Assembly (NCBI RefSeq): GCF_020193655.1
Contig: NZ_JADYVE010000007.1
Span: 248,001 to 312,000, forward strand
Direction of reading: 5' to 3'
Length of the DNA stretch: 64,000 bases
Source of the DNA: Ensifer sp. IC3342
GTDB taxonomy: Bacteria > Pseudomonadota > Alphaproteobacteria > Rhizobiales > Rhizobiaceae
Part shown: positions 46,014 through 54,718 of the stretch, one piece after another
Layout of the letters: the number at the start of each line of letters is the position of its first letter
Numbering within the stretch: position 1 is the stretch's first letter
The notes under the pieces: model-generated
What the model was told of the DNA's origin: nothing
What the model saw: only the letters and a program-made list of their open reading frames with translations
Database searches by the model: none
Made by a program: the position numbers and the translations under genes

Positions 46014-46388
46014 TCAGTTTGCAGCTTCTTCAGCGGCGGCTTCGGTCTTCTTCGAAGACTTCTTCGCCTTGCCGCCGGCAGCAGCGATGTCCAGGATGCG
46101 GACGGTCGTCTGATGCTGGCGATGGCCGCGCGAACGCTTGGAGTTCTGGCGGCGGCGCTTCTTGAAGGCGATGACCTTCTTGGCGCGGCCCTGCTCCACA
46201 ACTTCGGCGCTGACAACGGCACCTTCGACAAACGGAGCACCGATGGTGGCATCGGCGCCGGCGCCGACCATCAGGATCTCGGTGAATTCAATCTTGTCGC
46301 CTTGAACGCCTTCCAGCTTTTCGATGGTGATGACGTCGTTGGCGGCCACGCGGTACTGCTTACCGCCGGTCTTGATGACTGCGAACAT
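46014..46388 (-). CDS. rplU: 50S ribosomal protein L21
   Basis: 124 residues: '[14 protein letters not shown]' at the N-terminus and '[22 protein letters not shown]' in the core. About 20 extra residues rich in Lys, Ala and Glu follow at the C-terminus, as in other rhizobia. It is the first gene of rplU-rpmA. Confidence 0.99.
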   Translation of the reverse strand: MFAVIKTGGKQYRVAANDVITIEKLEGVQGDKIEFTEILMVGAGADATIGAPFVEGAVVSAEVVEQGRAKKVIAFKKRRRQNSKRSRGHRQHQTTVRILDIAAAGGKAKKSSKKTEAAAEEAAN

Positions 46389-46525
46389 ATTTTATCCTTT
46401 CATGTTCGGTCCGGCTCTTTACCTTAAAAAGGCAAGGCCGTCTTTTTATCAGTCGTTGCATTGAGCGGAGCGCCTCGGAAAACCCTTGACCTCCACCAGT
46501 GGGTGGGCACAAACTCTTACCCTTC

Positions 46526-46548
46526 GTGGTGTGGGCAGACCACACCAC
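46526..46548 (-). promoter_or_regulatory. 5'-terminal hairpin of the rplU leader
   Basis: Perfect 9-bp stem GTGGTGTGG-N5-CCACACCAC only a few bases after the predicted transcription start. The leader is about 164 nt long, unusually long for a simple ribosomal-protein mRNA, so an autoregulatory or stabilising role is possible. Confidence 0.55.
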
Positions 46549-46558
46549 TTCATTGCGC

Positions 46559-46587
46559 GGATTACGGGAATCGCTCCTCCCTGTCAA
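46559..46587 (-). promoter_or_regulatory. sigma-70-type promoter of rplU-rpmA
   Basis: On the minus strand TTGACA-N17-TAATCC, with a perfect -35 box and ideal spacing. Transcription would start near 46552. Confidence 0.75.
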
Positions 46588-46629
46588 GGCGAAAGGCGCG
46601 GCCAAGCAAGATATTCTTCTCACGGCCCC

Positions 46630-46657
46630 TTGTCAGGGCGCAAATCTGCCGCTATGA
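46630..46657 (+). promoter_or_regulatory. probable promoter of tRNA-Ser
   Basis: TTGTCA-N16-CTATGA (or N17-TATGAA) 37 bp upstream of the tRNA. Confidence 0.55.
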
Positions 46658-46693
46658 ACCCGACCGCGCCGACCAAGCGCCAACCAGACCTGC

Positions 46694-46783
46694 GGAGAGG
46701 TGGCAGAGTGGTTGAATGCACCGCACTCGAAATGCGGCATACTCGCAAGGGTATCGGGGGTTCGAATCCCCCCCTCTCCGCCA
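46694..46783 (+). tRNA. tRNA-Ser (anticodon CGA)
   Basis: 90-nt class II tRNA: acceptor GGAGAGG/CCTCTCC, discriminator G, encoded CCA, anticodon stem CCGCA/TGCGG around CTCGAAA (anticodon CGA), long variable arm ATACTCGCAAGGGTAT, T-arm GGGGGTTCGAATCCCCC. Confidence 0.97.
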
Positions 46784-46787
46784 GAAT

Positions 46788-47612
46788 TCATCCAATGGTT
46801 TGACTCGTCCCTGACTTGGCGGTCGCGGTACTCGCGGAGATAGCGGCCCTGTTGCGCGCCAGAGCCTGTCTCGCCCACTCCGCCCAAAGCTCCGCAGGGG
46901 GTAGCCAGATCCAGCCGCCAGCCTCGTCCCCAACGGCTTCGGACTTGCCTGCGACGGCGGTTGCCGCTGTCAGCAGACAGATCCACGCGGCCCGCTTCTC
47001 ATGGTCTCGTTCGGTTGTCACCTTCTGAAGCAGGGTCTCATTATTCCAGCCGATGGCGCGAACAAGTCTGTCGAAAACCCGACTTTCAATCGCATGGTCG
47101 TATAGCCAGTCGAATTTCTTGCGCTTCGGCGCTTTCGACATGGCAAAACGCTCATCCTCGAGAAGAACGCCGAGAAAGGCGTTGGGAAAAGCTTCAATGA
47201 TTGCGGCACCGGGAATGACGGACTTGCCGATCATCGGCGCTGCCGCAAGGTGTCTGACCTGCACTGCGACCGCGGCCGTAGCCTTTCTCAGGGCGAGACC
47301 TTGGCCGTGGTGGCTGAGCCCCGGTTTGCAGCGTGCGTGGAACGCCCCGCGGATAAAGAGACGCTCGCAGGAGCGGTCGAGGCCATCGGGCGCGTTGGGC
47401 GGCATCAAGGGACCATCGATGGCGATAATCGAAAATGTCGTCGATTCTGGAATGTGGCGCTGTCGACGATCCCAATCGCTGTGTGTCCGTGCGCAGCCGA
47501 GGTTCCCGTCGACACACCACGCGATCCCCGTGGTTGGTCGCGACAACGAGTATCCAACGTCGATGCCGAGCAGTTTGTCGAAGCGTGTTTCGTTCAACGT
47601 CGCAATTCCCAC
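46788..47612 (-). CDS. DUF429-like protein, predicted RNase H-fold nuclease
   Basis: About 274 residues. It shows the blocks of the DUF429 family, predicted to be RNase H-fold nucleases: 'LLGIDVGYS' (first Asp), 'SIIAIDGPL' (second Asp), 'IEAFPNAFLG' (Glu), and 'RDHEKRAAWICLLTA' (last Asp). The function is unknown. A GTG start at 47612 with AAGGAG upstream is preferred; ATG 47666 would overlap the preceding gene. It ends five bases after the end of tRNA-Ser, on the opposite strand, and forms a pair with the gene at 47653. Confidence 0.7.
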   Translation of the reverse strand: MGIATLNETRFDKLLGIDVGYSLSRPTTGIAWCVDGNLGCARTHSDWDRRQRHIPESTTFSIIAIDGPLMPPNAPDGLDRSCERLFIRGAFHARCKPGLSHHGQGLALRKATAAVAVQVRHLAAAPMIGKSVIPGAAIIEAFPNAFLGVLLEDERFAMSKAPKRKKFDWLYDHAIESRVFDRLVRAIGWNNETLLQKVTTERDHEKRAAWICLLTAATAVAGKSEAVGDEAGGWIWLPPAELWAEWARQALARNRAAISASTATAKSGTSQTIG

Positions 47613-47652
47613 GGCAGAAAGCTGCTCCTTTGCCGCAAAATCACACCGAGCC

Positions 47653-48159
47653 TCAACCCTGCGCATTCGTACGCAGCCACGTCTCCAACGCGGCAATCAC
47701 CGCCAACCTGAGGCTTGCGCCACGGGCGAGCGCGTGGGCGAGGGAATGGTCGTCGGGAGGAAACCCGATTTCCTGCATGACATCGCCCGGGTTCAACTGG
47801 CGTTTGGCCATGATCGCCTTGATCTCAGCGACTGCGGAAGGCATCAGATAGCGGCCGCTTGCAATTGGAGGCCTCACGGAACTGGCAGACGGCGAGGGGG
47901 CGGAGGAATGCGCGGGCGTCGTCGAGAGCGCGCGCGTGACCGCAAGCCAGCTCAAAAAGGCATCACGCTCCTCATCGGTCGCTTTCGTCCAGGAATTCTT
48001 GAGCTTATCGAGCCGGCTGCGCTCCGGCTTTATTCCGGCGATGACGAGGGCCTTGCGCAAGGACGGGATCTTGCCGGCAAGAAAAGCGCCGTGGACATCG
48101 GGGAATTCGGATCTGAGCCGCTGCAGATCGTGTGCATTGTCGGGTCTCTTCTTCGCCAT
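47653..48159 (-). CDS. hypothetical protein, two-part, with possible HTH-like C-terminus
   Basis: About 168 residues, not recognised. The N-terminal half (1-75) is helical and charged ('DLQRLRSEFPDVHGAF', 'KATDEERDAFLSWL'). A Ser/Pro/Ala linker (about 80-97) follows, then a C-terminal domain with 'VAEIKAIMAKRQLNPGDVMQEIGF' over 24 positions that could be a helix-turn-helix, ending 'ALETWLRTN'. The ATG at 48159 and GTG at 48165 are both possible. It is probably co-transcribed with the DUF429-like gene 40 bp downstream. Base composition looks lower in GC than the flanks. Confidence 0.62.
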   Translation of the reverse strand: MAKKRPDNAHDLQRLRSEFPDVHGAFLAGKIPSLRKALVIAGIKPERSRLDKLKNSWTKATDEERDAFLSWLAVTRALSTTPAHSSAPSPSASSVRPPIASGRYLMPSAVAEIKAIMAKRQLNPGDVMQEIGFPPDDHSLAHALARGASLRLAVIAALETWLRTNAQG

Positions 48160-48262
48160 CCTCACATCCGCTGTCGAAATTCCGTGATCCTCTATCGTGC
48201 CTGCAAGGCGAGGGCGAGCAAAAAGATACCCGCAGCAGGGGTGCGGCCGTAAGAAAGGCCTG

Positions 48263-48366
48263 CTGCATTTTTCCTTAAATCGTAGCCGGTCTAAGCGTAA
48301 AACCCATGCAGCAATTCAAAGCGCTACAGCATCCTTTGCGCGTCTGACAGGACGCGCGGCGCTGTC
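48263..48366 (+). repeat. RIME1-like element
   Basis: CTGCAT...CCTTAAATCG arm, AATTCAAAGCGCTACAG linker, GCGCGTC/GACGCGC palindrome and GGCGCTGTC end. The first palindrome is imperfect. It lies about 100 bp upstream of a small gene. Confidence 0.85.
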
Positions 48367-48465
48367 GCCGGCGATGTTTGCGCCGTCCCACAAGCCCTGC
48401 ACAAGTTGGCCTTCCTATCACCGTCCCGACTGCCGGAATGTGACGCGGCGAAAAAGGACGATGCG

Positions 48466-48624
48466 ATGTCTAACGATGTTCAGCACCACAGCGACCCGCA
48501 GGATGCCGCCCTGGCTCTGCTTCTCGCGAACAATCGCGGCGACGAACTCACGGACATCCTGGTCGCCGCGCTCGAAGATGCATTTCGGATCCTCGATGAG
48601 GATTGGGCGTCCCAGATGCATTGA
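48466..48624 (+). CDS. small hypothetical acidic protein
   Basis: 52 residues, strongly acidic, mostly helical ('AALALLLANNRGDELTDILVAALEDAFRIL', long hydrophobic heptad-like run). AAGGACG lies eight bases upstream of ATG 48466, which supports translation. No family recognised; the protein may oligomerise or bind another protein. It ends 17 bp before the convergent amidase gene. Confidence 0.55.
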   Translation: MSNDVQHHSDPQDAALALLLANNRGDELTDILVAALEDAFRILDEDWASQMH

Positions 48625-48641
48625 GGCTTATGCAGCATTAT

Positions 48642-49985
48642 TCAGCCGACTTGCAGTAACATTTCAACGGACGCCGCGGCGGCCAGCAGCGTCGCGTCCG
48701 TCCCGCTCCGTCCGACCAGCATCAGCCCCGCCGGTAGGCTTATACCCGCCATCGGCAGCGTGATTGCCGTCAGGTCGAATTGATTGGCGACCTGCGTGTT
48801 GCGCAAGAGCAGGTCTTCAACGCGGCGATATTCCTGCTTGTCGTGTTCCACGGAGGCGATGCTGACGGCGGGGATCGGCGTGGTTGGAAGGAGGATCAGG
48901 TCATAGGGCGCCAGCCGCTCGTCCATGGCGCGAATGAGCTCTTGCCGCGTGTGCAGCAGATTTTCCAGTGCCGCATCGGGCACCGTCAAGCGCCGGCGCA
49001 GCGTCGACGTTACCCGGGTGTCGACGGGTGCGTTCCCATCCTCAAGCCAGTGGCGGTGGATTCGGCTGCCTTCGATCGCGGCGATCGATCCGATCGACGT
49101 TGCCTCGGCGAAGCGGGCGAGGAGATCGTCGATGCTGCATTCGGCGATTTTCGCGCCGGCGCGGGAGAGCGTTTGCAGGCTCGCCTTGAAGGCCCTGGCG
49201 ATCTCCGGCGCGAGGTCTTCGAGGAGAAGGCCTTTCGGAATGCCGAGCTTCAATCCCTCGAGCGCCAGCGGGATCAACGGTCTTGGCCTATCGCCCGCCA
49301 TGATGGCGTCGGCCAGCACGCAGTCGGCGACGGTGCGCGCGAGCGGGCCGATCGAATCGAGGCTGGGGGAGAGCGGAAAGGCGCCGTCAAGCGGCACGCG
49401 CCGGGCGGTCGGCTTGAAGCCGACGAGGCCGCTCAAAGCCGCCGGAATGCGCACCGATCCTCCGGTGTCGGAGCCGATGGAGATCTCGCTTGTGCCCTCC
49501 GCGACGGAAACGGCCGCGCCGGACGATGAGCCGCCTGGAACAAGGCGCGCGTCGATCGCATTGCCGGGCACCGGATAGTGCGGATTGAGGCCGACAGCGG
49601 TAAAGGCGAATTCGGTCATGTGCGTCTTGCCGATGATGACGGCGCCGGCGGTGCGCAGCCGCTGGACGATCGCCGCGTCAGCCGTGGCCGGTTCTGCCGC
49701 CCGGCGAATGACCGAGCCGGCAAGCGTCGGCTCGCCCGCGACGTCGAAGAGGTCCTTGATCGAGACGATCCGGCCGTCGAGCGGGCCGAGGCTCTTTCCA
49801 TCGCTCAGCCTTCGGTCGGCGGCGTCGGCTTCCGCGCGGGCGGTATCGGAATAGAGTTTCACGAAGACACGTTCTTCGGCCCGGCGCCGGCCGAGCCGAG
49901 CGAAGACGGCTTCGAGCCGATCGCGAGAGGGGGTGTGCGCTGGGGGCAAGGCGAAGACCTCGTGAATGGGGTGCCGGTATTGCAA
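48642..49985 (-). CDS. amidase (amidase signature family)
   Basis: 447 residues. The Ser-Ser-Lys triad is complete: Lys in 'GRIVSIKDLFDVAG' near residue 77, 'PGGSSSGAAVSVAEG' near residue 152, and the nucleophile Ser in 'GSDTGGSVRIPAA' near residue 175. Related to GatA but no gatB or gatC is adjacent, so it is probably a catabolic amidase of unknown substrate. The start is uncertain: TTG 49985 has no good ribosome-binding site. Confidence 0.88.
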   Translation of the reverse strand: MQYRHPIHEVFALPPAHTPSRDRLEAVFARLGRRRAEERVFVKLYSDTARAEADAADRRLSDGKSLGPLDGRIVSIKDLFDVAGEPTLAGSVIRRAAEPATADAAIVQRLRTAGAVIIGKTHMTEFAFTAVGLNPHYPVPGNAIDARLVPGGSSSGAAVSVAEGTSEISIGSDTGGSVRIPAALSGLVGFKPTARRVPLDGAFPLSPSLDSIGPLARTVADCVLADAIMAGDRPRPLIPLALEGLKLGIPKGLLLEDLAPEIARAFKASLQTLSRAGAKIAECSIDDLLARFAEATSIGSIAAIEGSRIHRHWLEDGNAPVDTRVTSTLRRRLTVPDAALENLLHTRQELIRAMDERLAPYDLILLPTTPIPAVSIASVEHDKQEYRRVEDLLLRNTQVANQFDLTAITLPMAGISLPAGLMLVGRSGTDATLLAAAASVEMLLQVG

Positions 49986-50165
49986 CCGTAAATCGGGAAC
50001 CGCGTTACGGACAAGTTATAAAGCGATTCAATGTGCTGCGCCTTCATTGCCCGCGGCAGCCTCGCGCGAGAGGCTGGAACCGGGCGGCCGGTCATCGTTT
50101 ATAAATCTGGTCCATTGATGTATAATGTTTTCAGCGACTTCTGGAAACCAACCGGGAAGACGCCA

Positions 50166-50387
50166 ATGCCAATGCTGCAATCGTCCGCGATTCTGGACTC
50201 TTCCGCGATCCAACGCGTCAATTACGACGCGCGCCATCGGACGCTCAGCATTTGGTTCGTCGGCAATCGCAGGCCGTACCACTATCTCGATGTCCCGGAG
50301 AGCGTTTACGAGGAACTCGTGCATGCGGACTCCGCCGGCGGCTACTTCAACCACCACGTCCGGGATCACTACGATTTCACCCACTAA
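50166..50387 (+). CDS. KTSC domain protein
   Basis: 73 residues covering one KTSC domain: 'SSAIQRVNYDARHRTLSIWF' and 'YHYLDVPESVYEELVHADSAGGYFN' (25 positions). These small domains occur next to RNA-processing genes or alone, and their function is unknown. ATG 50166 follows GGGAAG; ATG 50172 is also possible. The name refers to a KTSC motif that is not exact here (DSAGGYFN). Confidence 0.82.
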   Translation: MPMLQSSAILDSSAIQRVNYDARHRTLSIWFVGNRRPYHYLDVPESVYEELVHADSAGGYFNHHVRDHYDFTH

Positions 50388-50404
50388 TGCGGGGATGAGC
50401 GCGG

Positions 50405-50535
50405 TTGCCCCTCATCCGCCTGCCGGCACCTTCTCCCCGCAGGCGGGGCGAAGGGAGGAGCGGGGATGCTTTATTTCCCCCTCGCCGGGTGTGGCTCCTG
50501 CCTCTGATCCTCGCCCCGCGTGCGGGGAGAGGACT
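50405..50535. repeat. rhizobial REP-type palindromic repeat, long
   Basis: 'cccctcatccgcctgccggcaccttctccccgcaggcggggcgaaggg' is the fullest copy of this module here, with a CCCCGC/GCGGGG stem, followed by a second hairpin around 'ctcgccccgcgtgcggggagagg' (outline). A RIME element begins immediately after it. Confidence 0.85.
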
Positions 50536-50536
50536 A

Positions 50537-50634
50537 CTGCATGTTCCCTTAAATCGTAGCCGATTAAGGACACAGGCAGCAGTTCAAAGTGCCGCAGCTT
50601 CCTTTGCGCGTCTGACAACACGCGCGGCGCCGTA
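50537..50634 (+). repeat. RIME1-like element
   Basis: CTGCATGTTCCCTTAAATCG arm, partial CGATTAAGG partner, AGTTCAAAGTGCCGCAG linker, GCGCGTC-N-ACACGCGC palindrome and GGCGCCGTA end. Directly abuts a REP-type repeat, forming a composite. Confidence 0.85.
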
Positions 50635-50703
50635 GGGTGAGGGGCAAAGCGAAGGGGAAGGGGGCATCGACAAGGTCTCGCCGCTGATCGCCCCGTCGCG
50701 GCT

Positions 50704-50754
50704 CTTTCACAGAACTGTCGCCAAACCGTTCAAATAGTTTCATCCCGCTGTAAA
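50704..50754 (+). promoter_or_regulatory. PhoB-box array before phoD
   Basis: Five 7-mers spaced every 11 bp: CTTTCAC-N4-CTGTCGC-N4-CCGTTCA-N4-GTTTCAT-N4-CTGTAAA, each sharing about five of seven bases with the Pho-box repeat CTGTCAT. The phase is exactly that of PhoB binding. It ends 88 bp before the phoD start. Confidence 0.65.
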
Positions 50755-50841
50755 GCCGCTGACATGCCGCTCGCCAAAGGTTCGGTCGCGAAATCGATGA
50801 TTCGCGACCCTTTTTGCGCATGTCGCCACCGGAGGCAAAAT

Positions 50842-52404
50842 TTGGCTGATATTCGAAGCACGCTGACCAGGCGCTCCTTTCTCTTCTCCGCCGGCGCCGC
50901 CGGTCTCGTCGCTTCTTCCGGTCTCGCGACACCCTTCTATGCCCGCGGCTATGGGCGGCCGGAGTTCCTGCATGGCGTGCAGTCCGGCGACGTCGATACG
51001 CAATCGGGAATGATCTGGACGCGGGTGGATCGGCCGGCGCGGGTGTCAGTCGAATATTCGACCACCGAAAGCTTCTCGAACGCGGTCCGGCTTCCCGACA
51101 TCGATGCGACGCCGCAGACCGACTGCGCGATCAAGTGCCGGCTCGACAACCTGCTGCCGGACCAGGATATCTTCTATCGCTTCACCGCGACCGATCTATA
51201 TGACGGCAATCGCGTCGCTGAGCCGATCGTCGGGCGTTTCCGAACGGCACCGCTGCGCCGGCGGTCGGTGCGCTTTGTCTGGTCCGGCGACACGGCGGGC
51301 CAGGGCTGGGGCATCGACGAGGTCGGCATGAAGACCTATTCGACCATGCAGCTTCACGAGCCGGATTTCTTCATCCATTCCGGCGATACGATCTATGCCG
51401 ACAATCCCATTCCGGACGAGATAAAGCTCCGGGACGGCGGCATGTGGAAGAACCGGATCGTGACGCCTGAAAAGCGCAACGTCGCGCGTACGCTGGAAGA
51501 GTATCGCGGCCAGTGGAAATACAATCTGCTCGATGAGCACGTTCGTGGGCTAAATGCCGTCTGCCCCACCTTCTATCAATGGGACGACCACGAAGTCTTG
51601 AACAACTGGTCGGCCTCGACCGATTTGAGGGATGATCCGCGCTATCCGGAAAAGGACGTGGCGGTCTACGCGTCGCGTGCCGCTCGCGCATTCCACGAGA
51701 TGACGCCGATCCGCACCTTGCCGACGCAGCCCGGACGCATCTTCCGCAAGGTCGCCTACGGCCCGCTGCTCGACGTCTTCTTCGTCGATCTGCGCTCCTA
51801 TCGCGGTCCCAACCAGGGGGAAGGCGACGGTGGTCTCTTCGGCTGGCGGCAGGCGGACTGGCTGAAACGGGAGCTGGCCGCGTCGCGCGCCATCTGGAAG
51901 GTGATCGCCTGCGACATGCCGATCGGCCTTGTCGTCTGGGATGACTATTCGGCGCGGCGCGGGTCGGATGCGATCGCCAACGGCGACAACGGAGCGCCGA
52001 TGGGAAGGGAGACGGAATTTGCCGACCTGCTGCGATTCATCCGTGACAACGCTGTCGAGAACATCGTCTGGCTGACTGCGGACGTGCACTACACGGCCGC
52101 GCACCACTACGATCCGTCGCGCGCCGCCTTGAAGGAATTCCTGCCTTTCTGGGAGTTCGTGTCCGGTCCGCTACACTCCGGCACCTATGGTCCGAAGGAA
52201 CTCGACATGACCTTTGGCCCCGAGGTCCGCTTCATCAAGGCGTCCGGCGGTGGCATCGACAGCAACCTGCCGCCGTCCGCCGGACTGCAGTTCTTTGGTA
52301 TTGTCGATATCAACGGCCGGACGCAGCAAATGACCGTGCGGCTGATGGATCGCCAGGATAAGGAACTCTGGCGCGTGATGCTCGATCCGGCGTCCGTTGC
52401 TTGA
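50842..52404 (+). CDS. phoD: alkaline phosphatase D family protein
   Basis: About 520 residues. Tat signal 'LTRRSFLFSAGAAGLVASS' at residues 8-27, then a PhoD N-terminal domain (about 40-140) and the metallophosphoesterase core: 'FVWSGDTAGQG', 'DFFIHSGDTIYAD', 'QWDDHEVLNNW', and 'IVWLTADVHYTAAHHYD', which supply the metal ligands. It releases phosphate from organic esters and diesters outside the membrane. TTG 50842 with GGAGG six bases upstream is preferred because it puts the Tat motif at the N-terminus; ATG 50764 is in frame but lacks support. Confidence 0.92.
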   Translation: MADIRSTLTRRSFLFSAGAAGLVASSGLATPFYARGYGRPEFLHGVQSGDVDTQSGMIWTRVDRPARVSVEYSTTESFSNAVRLPDIDATPQTDCAIKCRLDNLLPDQDIFYRFTATDLYDGNRVAEPIVGRFRTAPLRRRSVRFVWSGDTAGQGWGIDEVGMKTYSTMQLHEPDFFIHSGDTIYADNPIPDEIKLRDGGMWKNRIVTPEKRNVARTLEEYRGQWKYNLLDEHVRGLNAVCPTFYQWDDHEVLNNWSASTDLRDDPRYPEKDVAVYASRAARAFHEMTPIRTLPTQPGRIFRKVAYGPLLDVFFVDLRSYRGPNQGEGDGGLFGWRQADWLKRELAASRAIWKVIACDMPIGLVVWDDYSARRGSDAIANGDNGAPMGRETEFADLLRFIRDNAVENIVWLTADVHYTAAHHYDPSRAALKEFLPFWEFVSGPLHSGTYGPKELDMTFGPEVRFIKASGGGIDSNLPPSAGLQFFGIVDINGRTQQMTVRLMDRQDKELWRVMLDPASVA

Positions 52405-52538
52405 GCCCGCAGTGCTTTGTGCAGACCTGGTCTGCGCCCGGCCCCCTTTCGCTTGTGCAAAAAAACCTGTATGAGCGCGGCAACTGAAAAGCGGTACCCG
52501 TCTTGTCGCGCGTGCCCACGAACTTTCCGAGACAAAAA

Positions 52539-54365
52539 ATGAGCATTCGTAACATCGCGATCATCGCGCACGTCGACCATGGGAAGACCACGCTCGTCGA
52601 CGAACTCCTGAAGCAATCCGGCTCCTTCCGCGAGAATCAGCGCGTTGCCGAACGCGTGATGGATTCCAACGACCTGGAAAAGGAGCGCGGCATCACCATT
52701 CTCGCCAAGGCGACCTCGGTCGAGTGGAAGGGGACGCGCATCAATATCGTCGACACCCCCGGCCACGCCGACTTCGGCGGCGAAGTCGAACGCATCCTGT
52801 CCATGGTGGATGGCGCGATCGTGCTCGTCGATGCCTCCGAAGGCCCGATGCCGCAGACGAAGTTCGTCGTGGGCAAGGCGCTGAAGGTGGGTCTCAAGCC
52901 GATCGTCGCGATCAACAAGATCGACCGCCCGGACGGCCGCCACGAGGAAGTCATCAATGAGGTATTCGACCTCTTCGCCGCGCTCGACGCCACCGACGAG
53001 CAGCTCGATTTCCCGATCCTCTATGGTTCGGGTCGTGACGGCTGGATGAACGTCAATCCCGAAGGTCCAAAGGACCAGGGAATGGCACCGCTGCTCGACC
53101 TGGTTCTGAAGCATGTTCCCGAGCCAACGGTGGCGGAAGGCCCGTTCCGCATGATCGGTACGATCCTTGAGGCGAATCCCTTCCTTGGCCGCATCATCAC
53201 TGGCCGCGTACACTCCGGCTCCGTTAAGCCGAACCAGGCCGTGAAGGTGCTGGGTCAGGACGGCAAACTGCTCGAATCCGGTCGTATTTCGAAGATTCTC
53301 GCTTTCCGCGGTATCGAGCGTCAGCCGATCGAGGAGGCCCATGCCGGCGATATCGTCGCGATCGCCGGGCTGACCAAGGGCACCGTCGCCGACACCTTCT
53401 GTGATCCCTCGATCACCGAGCCGCTCGAGGCGCAGCCGATCGATCCGCCGACCGTCACCATGTCCTTCATCGTCAACGATTCGCCGCTTGCCGGCACCGA
53501 GGGCGACAAGGTGACCTCGCGCGTCATCCGCGACCGCCTGTTCAAGGAAGCGGAAGGCAATGTGGCACTGAAGATCGAAGAATCCTCCGAGAAGGACTCC
53601 TTCTTCGTCTCCGGCCGCGGCGAACTGCAGCTCGCAGTGCTGATCGAAACGATGCGCCGCGAAGGCTTCGAGCTTGCCGTCTCGCGTCCGCGCGTCGTCA
53701 TGCACAAGGACGAGAGCGGTCAGCTGCTCGAGCCGGTCGAAGAGGTCGTGATCGACGTCGACGAGGAGTATTCCGGCGTCGTCGTGCAGAAGATGTCGGA
53801 GCGCAAGGCCGAGATGGTTGAGCTTCGTCCATCGGGCGGCAATCGCGTCCGTCTCGTCTTCTTCGCCCCGACCCGCGGCCTTATCGGCTACCAGTCGGAA
53901 CTTCTGACCGATACGCGCGGCACGGCGATCATGAACCGCCTGTTCCACGACTATCAGCCTTACAAGGGCGAGATCGGCGGCCGCATCAACGGCGTGCTGC
54001 TCGCCAACGAGGCGGGCGAAGCTGTTGCCTACGCGCTCTTCAACCTCGAAGACCGCGGCCCGATGGTGATCGAGCCCGGTGAAAAGGTCTATGAGGGCAT
54101 GATCATCGGCATCCACACCCGCGACAACGACCTCGAAGTCAACGTCCTGAAGGGCAAGAAGCTCACCAACATGCGCGCCGCCGGCAAGGACGAGGCCGTG
54201 CGCCTGACGCCACCGATCAAGATGACCCTCGAACGGGCACTTTCGTGGATCCAGGACGACGAGCTGGTCGAAGTGACGCCGAAGTCGATCCGGCTGAGGA
54301 AGCTTCACCTCGACCCGCATGAGCGCAAGCGCTTCGAGAAGGCCCGCACCGCCGGCGCAGCGTAA
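52539..54365 (+). CDS. typA: GTP-binding translational regulator TypA/BipA
   Basis: 608 residues, ribosome-associated GTPase related to EF-G. G1 '[14 protein letters not shown]', G2 '[11 protein letters not shown]', G3 '[14 protein letters not shown]', G4 '[11 protein letters not shown]' in the first 140 residues, then domain II, and a C-terminal domain with '[24 protein letters not shown]' (24 positions). BipA aids 50S assembly and stress growth. ATG 52539 gives the canonical '[14 protein letters not shown]'. Confidence 0.98.
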   Translation: MSIRNIAIIAHVDHGKTTLVDELLKQSGSFRENQRVAERVMDSNDLEKERGITILAKATSVEWKGTRINIVDTPGHADFGGEVERILSMVDGAIVLVDASEGPMPQTKFVVGKALKVGLKPIVAINKIDRPDGRHEEVINEVFDLFAALDATDEQLDFPILYGSGRDGWMNVNPEGPKDQGMAPLLDLVLKHVPEPTVAEGPFRMIGTILEANPFLGRIITGRVHSGSVKPNQAVKVLGQDGKLLESGRISKILAFRGIERQPIEEAHAGDIVAIAGLTKGTVADTFCDPSITEPLEAQPIDPPTVTMSFIVNDSPLAGTEGDKVTSRVIRDRLFKEAEGNVALKIEESSEKDSFFVSGRGELQLAVLIETMRREGFELAVSRPRVVMHKDESGQLLEPVEEVVIDVDEEYSGVVVQKMSERKAEMVELRPSGGNRVRLVFFAPTRGLIGYQSELLTDTRGTAIMNRLFHDYQPYKGEIGGRINGVLLANEAGEAVAYALFNLEDRGPMVIEPGEKVYEGMIIGIHTRDNDLEVNVLKGKKLTNMRAAGKDEAVRLTPPIKMTLERALSWIQDDELVEVTPKSIRLRKLHLDPHERKRFEKARTAGAA

Positions 54366-54389
54366 CTGCCCTCTGTCGCAGGCGAAGGC

Positions 54390-54515
54390 CCCTGATTCGC
54401 CTGCCGGCACCGTCTCCCCGCCTGCGGAGAGAAGGGACATGTCGCCCCGCCTACACCCTGTCGCAACGGTGTTCCCTCGCCCCGCTTGCGGGGCGAGGGT
54501 TAAGGTGAGGGGCTG
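54390..54515. repeat. rhizobial REP-type palindromic repeat
   Basis: 'cctgattcgcctgccggcaccgtctccccgc', 'gcggagagaaggg', then 'ccctcgccccgcttgcggggcgaggg' and a closing 'aaggtgaggggct' (outline). The inner CCCTCGCCCCGC/GCGGGGCGAGGG arms are a perfect 12-bp inverted repeat. Confidence 0.82.
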
Positions 54516-54540
54516 ATCCACATTCTGATTGTTGATTGCA

Positions 54541-54570
54541 AAAAAACCCGGAGCGATCCGGGTTTTTTTG
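54541..54570. terminator. intrinsic terminator after typA
   Basis: AAAAAACCCGG-agcga-TCCGGGTTTTTTT: a 6-bp GC stem extended by A-T pairs with a seven-T tail. Symmetrical, so it could work from both sides. Confidence 0.88.
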
Positions 54571-54718
54571 CTGTGCGTGCCGATCGCGGGCGGCTTGCAG
54601 ATAAAGTTAAAAAGGCGTTAACCTTCACTCGGATGCCGTTAAAGTTGCCTGTGGGTTAACGCCGCTCGGCAGCCCGGCGGGATTCCGGTTCGCCGTGTCG
54701 TGTGTTTAGAGTCGAGTC

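Noticed and set aside
46694-48366. integrative island with attachment site at tRNA-Ser
   Set aside because: I found no second copy of the tRNA 3' end and no integrase gene; the neighbouring gene pair may simply be local.
52185-54521. 778-codon open frame on the minus strand antisense to typA
   Set aside because: It mirrors typA codons; GC-rich third positions open the opposite frame. It begins in a REP-type repeat and has no recognisable domain.
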